A DNA stretch of 7,280 nucleotides, taken from the NCBI GenBank assembly GCA_945860375.1, contig CAMAQR010000109.1:1-7280 (forward strand). The letters are read 5' to 3'. The DNA is from Pseudorhodobacter antarcticus. GTDB lineage: Bacteria; Pseudomonadota; Alphaproteobacteria; Rhodobacterales; Rhodobacteraceae. The first letter of the stretch is position 1. The number at the start of each line of letters is the position of its first letter. The position numbers and the translations under genes were made by a program. The notes under the pieces were generated by a model. That model made no database searches and was not told where the DNA came from. It saw nothing but the letters and a program-made list of their open reading frames with translations. Below are positions 1-4,665 of this stretch, in pieces.

Positions 1-144
1 GCGAGACGGACCTTCCGATAAAGTTCCACGATTAAAATGCCCCCACCCTCCCTGTCGCCAGAAAGGGCCAAAGTGGCAAAGTTTTACTCTGCCCGCAGCA
101 AGACTATCCCGCCACTTCCGTGGCAAACTTTTGCACTGCCGTTC
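1..144. other. Region downstream of the primase remnant, no gene assigned
   Basis: No convincing gene is seen in these bases. On the minus strand the frame of the primase stays open past its TGA as far as the window edge, but the translation is rich in Lys, Arg and Trp and resembles nothing I know. The stretch holds two related 21-bp repeats (listed separately) and a small hairpin. In the minus-strand RNA that hairpin is GCCAC-GGAA-GTGGC (111-124), a 5-bp stem closed by a GNRA-type loop. It has no U tract, so it is a poor candidate for an intrinsic terminator. Confidence 0.4.
66..140. repeat. Pair of 21-bp direct repeats with internal dyads
   Basis: Bases 73-93 and 120-140 match at 18 of 21 positions and start 47 bp apart. 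Both begin GTGGCAAA and end CTGCC. The second copy contains a perfect dyad GCAAA-N2-TTTGC (123-134). A third partial copy, GGCCAAAG, starts at 66. Such repeats could be regulator sites or iteron-like replication sites. The nearness of a primase gene makes a link with replication conceivable, but nothing in the sequence proves it. Confidence 0.45.
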
Positions 145-1302
145 TCACATGGGGGCATTGGCCAGTTGATGCGTGGTAGATGTGCCAACATCATGGATGC
201 AAGGCTTGCCATTCTTCATTATCATGACGAAGCCCGCCTCCGACGTGCTGGCGCGGAACGGTGCCTCGCAGCGCAGCTTGTCACCCGACTTCATATCCAC
301 CAGCCAAGCATGCAGCGGCTTCACAACGCCCTTGACGGTGATTTCCGTATCAAGGGTCAATTGGCCATAGTCCGTGCTACTCAGACCGCTTTCGCCCTTG
401 GTCAGGCGCACGCGGACGCCAGTCGCCCGGCGGTATTCGACCAACCGCTTAGGTGAGGGCGGCTCCAGCCAGCTGACATCGAGCGCTCCCGCCCCTTAGT
501 TCACAATGCGGATGTCGGCATCAGCGACCTCATAGCCCGGCGCTTGGCTGACATCGGGTTTGGCGCAAAAAATCAGCCGCCCCGGCACCCAAACGGCAGT
601 GTCAAACACCGTCCGCTGTGCGTGGCCGATCACTTTGCCCGGTTCGATCCGGCTGTGGCGCGGCGATGGGAAGGAAAGCTCTTTTAGAAGCATTTCCACG
701 GTGACATACGCGCGCAGGACCTCGAGTTTGGCTGGGTCCGACAGGCGAATGTAGGCGTGCGACGCCCCGCCAAAGGCTCCTTTGTCGCTGACGCGGGCTG
801 AGGACGAGCGCAGTTCAACCCGCTCGCACTTGCTGATGCCGGGCAGAATGGGTTCGAACATCTCCAAACGCTGCGCCATGGTCATGCCGCGCCACTCAGG
901 CGGCATGCCCTCGGGGTCGTCTGCATCAAGAAGCATTAACCCCGAGCTGCTGATGCTCCGCTTCAACCGGGCCGCAACCCGGCAACCACCAACGTCGTGA
1001 ACGCCGCCCTCGATTTGCTCACCCTTCACGCCCACAAGCTTGACGAGTTCCTTCTCGGTGATCACCTCAAACGGTTCCTCGCCACCAATCCAGCGACCGG
1101 CGACAACCACCTGATTGCTGCTTTCAGTCACCTCGCGCAGAACGGCCACTAAGTCGGCAGCAGTTTCGATGGGTACCATTTTGGCTTTGGCTTTGACGAC
1201 ATTGGCAACGGCACGCTTGTCCAGCACGCCGTTGACCAGTTTGTATTTCTTGCAGACCTGTTCAGGGAAGGACGAGGTCAGGACTGTGATTGCGTCAATC
1301 AT
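145..1302 (-). pseudogene. AEP-type DNA primase, split by an in-frame TAA
   Basis: The first segment (1302-496, 268 residues) looks like an archaeo-eukaryotic primase domain of phage and plasmid type, which makes primers for replication. The acidic metal-binding motif is D126-A-D128 in LLDADD, the second motif is S181-H182 in GGASHAYI, and D234 and R242 follow in FDTAVWVPGR. The reading frame then meets TAA (498-496). The same frame continues without a gap as GAGALDVSWLEPP and runs 116 codons to TGA (147-145). That part includes APFRAS and HDVGTSTTH, which I associate with the region after the AEP domain in such primases. A CAA-to-TAA change would explain the break. No good restart exists: the first candidate, TTG at 444, lacks a Shine-Dalgarno sequence. 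The frame totals about 385 codons, with no helicase domain, which larger relatives usually carry. The ATG overlaps the upstream stop as ATGA. Readthrough, or a working short primase domain, remains possible. Confidence 0.72.
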
Positions 1303-1317
1303 GCCGAAATCACAGTC
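1282..1317 (-). promoter_or_regulatory. 10-bp hairpin enclosing the primase start codon
   Basis: GACTGTGATT (1282-1291) and AATCACAGTC (1308-1317) are perfect inverted repeats separated by 16 bases. In the minus-strand mRNA the loop holds the primase AUG together with the stop codon of the upstream gene. No purine-rich Shine-Dalgarno sequence precedes this AUG, so initiation may depend on ribosomes arriving from the upstream gene and opening the stem. A DNA operator for a dimeric protein is the alternative. Confidence 0.5.
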
Positions 1318-1613
1318 AAAAAGAGGCAGAGGAGACGCGCCACTTCTTCGCCGAGATCAGTCCCCGCAGGATTAAACCCAGAAAAGAGCACTTTCAGGCG
1401 CGCATCCGGCGCAATCTGACAGACCATGATCTGCCAAACCAAGGTTTCATGACCAGCGACGGAAAGAACCTCATCCTTGCGCATCAGTTCGATTTCGGCA
1501 TCTGTGGCGAGCCTGACCCAATGGCGGCGATCAGGGTGTTGGTCTGCAAATGCGCGGTCCATGTCCATGCCGACCTCGAATTCTGGCGGAACGTTATCAA
1601 TGGGGGTGAACAT
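1299..1613 (-). CDS. Hypothetical protein, 104 residues, between alpA and primase
   Basis: I do not recognise this protein. The start is ATG at 1613, which overlaps the alpA stop as TAATG. A GGGGG stretch about 10 bases upstream, inside alpA, could serve as the ribosome site. A longer in-frame version beginning at 1646 would run far into alpA and is less likely. The protein starts MFTPIDNVPPEFEVG, has a charged middle (DQHPDRRHWVRL, then ATDAEIELM) and ends in a hydrophobic stretch, ARLLCLFLTVISA (residues 92-104). Its stop overlaps the primase start as ATGA. No known motif, cysteine cluster or HTH is visible. Placement suggests a helper in replication or control of the element, which is inference from context only. 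Confidence 0.7.
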   Translation of the reverse strand: MFTPIDNVPPEFEVGMDMDRAFADQHPDRRHWVRLATDAEIELMRKDEVLSVAGHETLVWQIMVCQIAPDARLKVLFSGFNPAGTDLGEEVARLLCLFLTVISA

Positions 1614-1813
1614 TACGAGCGCGCCCCCATGCGGTCGTTGAGCCACTGCTCGACCTCGGCGCGGACCCAGCCTACGCGGTTGGCCCCGATCTGCACCCGC
1701 TTGGGGAACAGCCCCGCTAACTCGAGGCGGCGGATGTGGTTTTGGCTGTAAGGGACGATGGCCCCCAGTTCATTCGACCGTACAAGGATGGGTTTCGGCT
1801 TAGTGTGTTCCAT
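1613..1813 (-). CDS. alpA: AlpA-family HTH regulator / excisionase-like protein
   Basis: This small DNA-binding protein of 66 residues is in the usual size range of AlpA/Xis-like proteins. The sequence fits the family: a winged-helix core with YSQNHIRRLELAGLFPKRVQIG (roughly residues 22-43, read in two parts YSQNHIRRLELAG and LFPKRVQIG), then GWVRAEVEQWLNDR, matching the common pattern in which a FPKPV-type wing is followed by W-x-x-x-E-V-x-x-W. AlpA of prophage CP4-57 activates the integrase gene, and relatives act as excision factors or as activators in Gram-negative PICIs, so this protein probably controls int or excision here. The start ATG has GGAGGTG six bases upstream, but that site lies in a hairpin (listed separately). 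Its stop overlaps the next gene start. Confidence in the family is high, but the exact role is inferred. Confidence 0.88.
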   Translation of the reverse strand: MEHTKPKPILVRSNELGAIVPYSQNHIRRLELAGLFPKRVQIGANRVGWVRAEVEQWLNDRMGARS

Positions 1814-1885
1814 GATGCACCTCCGGCGTTAAGGGGAACACAGCCCTTTTCGGAGGTGATTTGGTTAGCGTTCACGCAGGGTTTG
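1814..1885 (-). promoter_or_regulatory. 72-base gap before alpA
   Basis: This is the only true gap in the left operon. Besides the Shine-Dalgarno hairpin it contains a perfect 6-bp inverted repeat, GTTAGC (1864-1869) with GCTAAC (1885-1890). That repeat covers the stop of the upstream gene and has a 15-base loop. It has no T run, so it is a weak terminator candidate at most. I see no clear -35/-10 pair, so alpA is probably served by readthrough from int, although a hidden promoter cannot be excluded. Confidence 0.35.
1818..1858 (-). promoter_or_regulatory. Hairpin sequestering the alpA ribosome binding site
   Basis: CACCTCCG (1818-1825) and CGGAGGTG (1851-1858) are perfect 8-bp inverted repeats. 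An inner 5-bp stem, AAGGG (1831-1835) with CCCTT (1844-1848), stacks within the loop. In the minus-strand mRNA the 3' arm of the outer stem is the alpA Shine-Dalgarno sequence (GGAGG, six bases before AUG) and the 5' arm is a complementary anti-Shine-Dalgarno sequence. The folded RNA should block alpA translation unless something opens it, for example ribosomes finishing the upstream gene or a bound factor. Confidence 0.6.
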
Positions 1886-2887
1886 CTAACTTTCGTCGAT
1901 GCTGGAGAAACTCTTCCTGTAGGCAGCCCCCGCAATCCCGACTGCGACTGGAAGGAGCAATTCAAATGGCGTGTTTGCGCTGTCGCCTCTCACGGACAAG
2001 GTGCGCGCCCGATCTATAAGATCATGATATAGAACCAGTTCAGCCTGCGAGCATTTCTTGGCGTTTTCTAAGTCGGAGCGCGCCGTTTTGATTGCGCCAC
2101 TTTCCCGTCTAGTGTGTCGAGCCGCGAAAACTATGAGGTCTTCTTGGCTGGCAAAGCCGATATCTTTGCCTTCGTCCCACAGTTCGATGGCGGCCAGCCA
2201 GTAGATCAGAACTTTTCGCTTGGCTTTGATCGTTTGACGTTTGGTTACGGTTTCCCGACCAACAGGGCGTAGCACCAGCTCTGCCGTAGCCCCCAAATCC
2301 AACAAGGTCTGGTCGTGCAAGAAGTCCAACCGAGCATAGGCAAGTTCTGAGAACGCGTCTGGTTGAGACGTGACGGCTATGCCTCCATCCGCATCGACCG
2401 GAAATTTTTTATTACCATGCCGAAACGTCGCATCTAGCGTTGCAGAAATTAGCCCGCGTCGACGGACACGCGCCCGGTCCCCCGCATCGGTATATAGATC
2501 AACAAGGTCAGCATCGCTCGGAACCTTCGCCAAAGCGTCGGCGATTTCTGCCTCAAGTAGTGACACGGTTTGCACGCTTTCTTTGCCTACATGCGCATCG
2601 GTGTCGATTTCGGACACAAAATCACGGCAGGCGATGGCGAACATGGCAAACATTCCAGCCGTCACCGCATCATCGTCAACTGCTCCGCCCTTAATAAAGT
2701 CACTTTCGCACAAGGCGTTCAGGGTTGATGCAACGAGCTGCCTTCCCCGAAGCCGCGCGACCTTTGCATCGGAGCCAGTGGCATCAAAATCGCGGTTGAA
2801 CCGCATCAGCGCTGTGAGGATGTCCACTTCAAGCGTGGACGCCTCCGGCGGAAGCCCTGCCGCCAATCCGGTTCTCTTGATCGTCAT
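1886..2887 (-). CDS. Hypothetical protein, 333 residues, coupled to integrase
   Basis: I do not recognise a family. The ATG overlaps the integrase stop as ATGA, and a purine-rich GGGAAGAAG just upstream can serve as ribosome site, so start and translational coupling are well supported. The protein is mostly helical and charged. It has a hydrophobic helix near residues 75-86 (TAGMFAMFAIAC), an acidic segment with DADLVDLYTDAGDRARVRRRG (from about residue 125, in two parts DADLVDLYTDAG and DRARVRRRG), a basic patch RETVTKRQTIKAKRK (211-225), and a hydrophobic stretch FELLLPVAVGIAGAAY (308-323) near the C-terminus. That last stretch is barely long enough for a membrane helix, so a tail anchor is only a possibility. 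No nuclease, helicase or kinase motif is apparent. Its position between int and alpA suggests a role in the mobile element, perhaps regulation, defence or interference. This is inferred only from context. Confidence 0.8.
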   Translation of the reverse strand: MTIKRTGLAAGLPPEASTLEVDILTALMRFNRDFDATGSDAKVARLRGRQLVASTLNALCESDFIKGGAVDDDAVTAGMFAMFAIACRDFVSEIDTDAHVGKESVQTVSLLEAEIADALAKVPSDADLVDLYTDAGDRARVRRRGLISATLDATFRHGNKKFPVDADGGIAVTSQPDAFSELAYARLDFLHDQTLLDLGATAELVLRPVGRETVTKRQTIKAKRKVLIYWLAAIELWDEGKDIGFASQEDLIVFAARHTRRESGAIKTARSDLENAKKCSQAELVLYHDLIDRARTLSVRGDSANTPFELLLPVAVGIAGAAYRKSFSSIDES

Positions 2888-4131
2888 GGCTTCTTCCCTT
2901 TAAGCAACCGCCGCAGCGCCTTGGTCCAGACCATCATTGCCGCGCGCTTTTCGGCCATGTAGTCGTAACGGTCGTAGTGGACCGAGCCGACGTCGGTCAT
3001 GCCGTGGCCCTGCAGACGGTTGCGGATTTCCAACGGCAGACCGAATGACCCGGCGATGGTCTTGAATGTTCGCCTTAGGTCGCGGGGCGAGAAAGATACC
3101 ATGCCGCTGGCCCCGATGAAGCGCCGGACGGCGTGGCCAAGGCTGTCGTAGCGGCGTGGGCCATCTACGCCATGGGCGGGGAACAGCAACGACTTGTGGG
3201 CCGTCTCGGCCCGTATGGCCTTCAAAAGCCCGATGTGCAGATAGGTGAGCGGTACCATATGCGGCTCGCTGGTCTTGTTGCGCGTTTTGCGGCGCTCGCC
3301 CGGGATGGTCCAAAGCCTCTGATCAAAGTCAAACTCGGACCAACTGGCTTCCAAGACCTCTTCCACCCGTTGGCCTGTTGCCAGAATGAACAGGAGGGCG
3401 AGATGCATAGGGCGGGTCAGCAGTTCGGTCTGCCAGAGCGTCCTGATCTCGTCGGGTGACAGGTTGCGCTGGCCACGTGGCTTGCGGCTGACCGACTTGC
3501 GCACCGTCGCCACCGGGTTGAAGGTAATGCCGAAGTCCATGGCCTTACCCCGCCAGCGGGTCATGGAAGGGGCGTGCAGCCCCAGTTCGAAGGCTGCCCG
3601 CAGGTAGGCCCTAACATTGTCCGCGTGTATCAGCGTCCCCCGCTGCGCGATGGGGGTCAGGACGTCCAGCACGTCCTCACGGGTGATCAAATGGGCAGGG
3701 CGGGCCAGCAAGGTGGCGGGAATGTCCCTGCCGGTGATGCGCCGCACCTCTTTGGCCGTGCGCTTGCCGTCTAGTTCAAGGTCCTCGGCGTAAAGCGCCA
3801 TCAACTCACCAAGTGAGCCAAGCTCACGGTCGGCCATCCGCTTGTTGATGCCCTGCTTCTTCTCGACCGCAGGGTCCTTGCCCGCGTCAACAAGTGAGCG
3901 CATCTCCGCCGCCTTCAGGCGTCCCTCCTTCAGGGTGACCTTGGGGTAGGATCCCAACGCCACCTGCTTGCGTTTGCCGTCCTCGGGCGAGGTGTAAGAC
4001 AGAAAGAAGGTCTTCGTCCCCTTCGGGGCAATCGCCACCCCAAAGCCCCGACAGACCACATTGCTGTCTCGCAGGCGGTAGACGCTGTCCTTGGATTTGG
4101 CGTCCTTGATGGCTTTGTCGGTGAGGGTCAT
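2884..4131 (-). CDS. int: Tyrosine-type site-specific integrase (P4 family)
   Basis: Integrates and excises the element at the neighbouring tRNA site. I chose ATG at 4131, giving 415 residues, because MTLTDKAIKDAK is the standard start of P4-type integrases. An upstream start at 4257 would add 42 unrelated residues and run toward the tRNA fragment. Domain order: an N-terminal arm-binding DUF4102-like domain (about 1-90, GYPKVTL-like signature at SYPKVTL), a core-binding domain (about 105-205), then the catalytic domain. Catalytic residues are visible: R255 in ATGQRVEEVL, K282 and H291 near HMVPL, R353 in SPRDLRRTFKT, H376 in LQGHGMTD, and nucleophile Y386 in HYDRYDY. The residue usually occupied by the first His of the HxxR box is R350, a variant I have seen in some relatives. 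The frame is intact, so the enzyme is probably active. It is the first gene of the leftward unit. Confidence 0.95.
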   Translation of the reverse strand: MTLTDKAIKDAKSKDSVYRLRDSNVVCRGFGVAIAPKGTKTFFLSYTSPEDGKRKQVALGSYPKVTLKEGRLKAAEMRSLVDAGKDPAVEKKQGINKRMADRELGSLGELMALYAEDLELDGKRTAKEVRRITGRDIPATLLARPAHLITREDVLDVLTPIAQRGTLIHADNVRAYLRAAFELGLHAPSMTRWRGKAMDFGITFNPVATVRKSVSRKPRGQRNLSPDEIRTLWQTELLTRPMHLALLFILATGQRVEEVLEASWSEFDFDQRLWTIPGERRKTRNKTSEPHMVPLTYLHIGLLKAIRAETAHKSLLFPAHGVDGPRRYDSLGHAVRRFIGASGMVSFSPRDLRRTFKTIAGSFGLPLEIRNRLQGHGMTDVGSVHYDRYDYMAEKRAAMMVWTKALRRLLKGKKP

Positions 4132-4287
4132 TTCTATTGCCGCGTAATTGCTACGTTGACCATGTTGTGTCACGTTAACCCATGGGAGCACAAGGGCGCA
4201 CATGAATGCATCGTACGATGTAAAATAAAGGGAATTACGCAAATTATGGTGCCACATGAGCCACCCTAGGCAAACGTGACCCCCTCA
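4132..4287 (-). promoter_or_regulatory. int upstream region with palindrome and repeats
   Basis: This stretch must hold the int promoter and, by analogy with other integrases, arm-type integrase sites, but I cannot place either with certainty. Visible structure: a perfect 12-bp palindrome CATCGTACGATG (4209-4220), an 8-bp inverted repeat pair GCGTAATT (4142-4149) and AATTACGC (4233-4240), and two copies of ACGTTRACC (4153-4161 and 4172-4180) 19 bp apart. An AT-rich segment at 4221-4248 next to the palindrome is the most promoter-like part. No strong Shine-Dalgarno sequence precedes the chosen ATG. Confidence 0.45.
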
Positions 4288-4332
4288 CTCATAACCTGAA
4301 GGTCACAGGTTCAAATCCTGTCCCCGCAACCA
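4288..4332 (+). other. Attachment site: 3' fragment of initiator tRNA(fMet)
   Basis: The fragment begins at the anticodon loop CTCATAA (4288-4294, anticodon CAT), followed by CCTGA as the 3' anticodon stem, the variable loop, a perfect T arm (ACAGG-TTCAAAT-CCTGT, 4306-4322) and CCCCGCA-A-CCA. The acceptor end carries A72, which mispairs with C1 in bacterial initiator tRNAs, so this is tRNA(fMet) rather than elongator tRNA(Met). The bases just before (CCTCA at 4283-4287) cannot pair with CCTGA, and no D arm or acceptor 5' strand follows upstream, so the tRNA is incomplete. This is the expected product of integration into a tRNA 3' end: a duplicated core at one element end. It cannot give a functional tRNA alone. 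Confidence 0.88.
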
Positions 4333-4358
4333 AAAAACTAAACGATATCAATGACTTC

Positions 4359-4384
4359 AAAGCCGTGCGTTTCGCTCGGTTTTT
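4359..4384 (+). terminator. Intrinsic terminator downstream of the tRNA(fMet) 3' end
   Basis: AAAGCCG (4359-4365) pairs with CGGTTTT (4377-4383) with one G-U pair, and inside it GCG pairs with CGC around a TTT loop, separated by a T-T mismatch. A run of five T (4380-4384) completes the terminator form. It lies 27 bases after the tRNA CCA on the same strand, which is where a tRNA terminator is expected. This supports the view that sequence right of 4332 is the original flank of the tRNA gene. Confidence 0.6.
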
Positions 4385-4397
4385 GCTTGTGCGGTTT

Positions 4398-4419
4398 ACA
4401 TCAACGCCACATCAACACC
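4398..4419. repeat. Tandem 11-mer
   Basis: ACATCAACGCC (4398-4408) and ACATCAACACC (4409-4419) are adjacent copies differing at one base. Their closeness to the attachment core makes binding sites for a recombinase or accessory factor possible, but there is no direct evidence. Confidence 0.5.
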
Positions 4420-4433
4420 GCCGCAGAAAAACA

Positions 4434-4481
4434 GCATTCGCACGCACTCGCGGGCATTCGCCGACATTGGGCAGCATTCGC
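4434..4481. repeat. Five 10-base-phased repeats of a GCATTCGC motif
   Basis: GCATTCGC occurs exactly at 4434, 4454 and 4474. The intermediate phases hold GCACTCGC (4444, one mismatch) and ACATTGGG (4464, three mismatches). The result is five units with a strict 10-base period, close to one helical turn, so a protein could contact every unit on the same face of the DNA. The array starts about 100 bases from the attachment core. Units are too short and too close for CRISPR. Confidence 0.6.
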
Positions 4482-4538
4482 GGGGTTTGACCCGCCCGAG
4501 ATGATGCGAGCGGATTACCGAGGCAAAGCCAGAAGAAA

Positions 4539-4654
4539 TTATCCAATAAGGTAAATCATGGCCGCGCCTAGCCCAATCTAATCCCGTTTTACCGATAACG
4601 ATAAGACCTCTTGAGCAACCCCACATCTTGGTCTATCCTTACCGATAAGGGTAA
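4539..4654. promoter_or_regulatory. Three 16-bp operators at 50-bp spacing (probable HipB sites)
   Basis: Three dyads share the form TTAYC-N6-GRTAA: TTATC...GGTAA (4539-4554), TTACC...GATAA (4589-4604) and TTACC...GGTAA (4639-4654, a perfect dyad). Their starts are exactly 50 bp apart. The last lies between the -10 box and the Shine-Dalgarno sequence of hipB, the middle one just upstream of the -35 box. HipB proteins are dimeric repressors that bind several operators before their own operon (E. coli has four of the form TATCC-N8-GGATA), so these are the natural HipB sites. The assignment to HipB is inferred from position. Confidence 0.72.
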
Positions 4655-4658
4655 GGAG
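4611..4658 (+). promoter_or_regulatory. hip operon promoter and hipB ribosome site
   Basis: TTGAGC (4611-4616) and TATCCT (4634-4639) form a sigma-70-like pair with a 17-bp spacer. The Shine-Dalgarno AAGGAG (4653-4658) lies seven bases before the hipB ATG. The third operator directly follows the -10 box and overlaps the start of the ribosome site, so a bound repressor would block polymerase. Confidence 0.6.
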
Positions 4659-4665
4659 CTTCGAC

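Larger units (their letters stand above)
1..4332. mobile_element. Integrated genomic island or phage satellite, int-proximal end (partial)
   Basis: This is the int-proximal end of an element inserted in an initiator tRNA gene. Seen in the sequence: a tyrosine integrase whose 5' end lies 157 bases from a 3' tRNA fragment, followed on the same strand by an unknown gene, an AlpA-type HTH gene, another unknown gene and an AEP-type primase. Known: integrase, AlpA and primase form the shared core of P4-like and PICI-like satellites. Inferred: because the tRNA fragment points along the plus strand, the element lies to its left and continues past position 1, where an intact tRNA(fMet) should mark the other end. 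No capsid, terminase or conjugation gene is visible here. The interrupted primase suggests the copy cannot replicate on its own. An ordinary defective prophage end or a generic island is the main alternative. Confidence 0.75.
4333..4665. other. 333-base intergenic region between att site and hipB
   Basis: No gene is supported here. From left to right it contains a terminator-like hairpin, a tandem 11-mer, a block of 10-base-phased repeats, three spaced dyads and the hip promoter, each listed separately. Small open frames on either strand lack ribosome sites and protein-like composition. Confidence 0.7.

Noticed and set aside
145..444. Separate 99-residue gene starting at TTG 444
   Set aside because: It is in the same frame as the primase, separated only by one TAA and 17 sense codons, and has no ribosome site, so it is the continuation of the broken primase.
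37..456. Plus-strand open frame of 139 codons at the left edge
   Set aside because: It runs opposite the conserved C-terminal part of the primase frame and lacks a ribosome site.
1282..1317. TGTGA/TCACA halves considered as a CRP/FNR-type site
   Set aside because: The halves are about 20 bases apart rather than the six needed, and the site straddles a start codon, so an RNA hairpin fits better.
4132..4257. Longer integrase start at 4257
   Set aside because: The additional 42 residues have no integrase similarity, whereas MTLTDKAIKDAK at 4131 is the typical family start.
4434..4481. Short phased repeats considered as a CRISPR array
   Set aside because: Units are 8 bases with 2-base gaps. 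There are no spacers and no cas genes.
4396..4626. Minus-strand open frame of 76 codons in the intergenic region
   Set aside because: It crosses the phased repeats, two hip operators and the -35 box, has no ribosome site and an implausible cysteine-rich composition.
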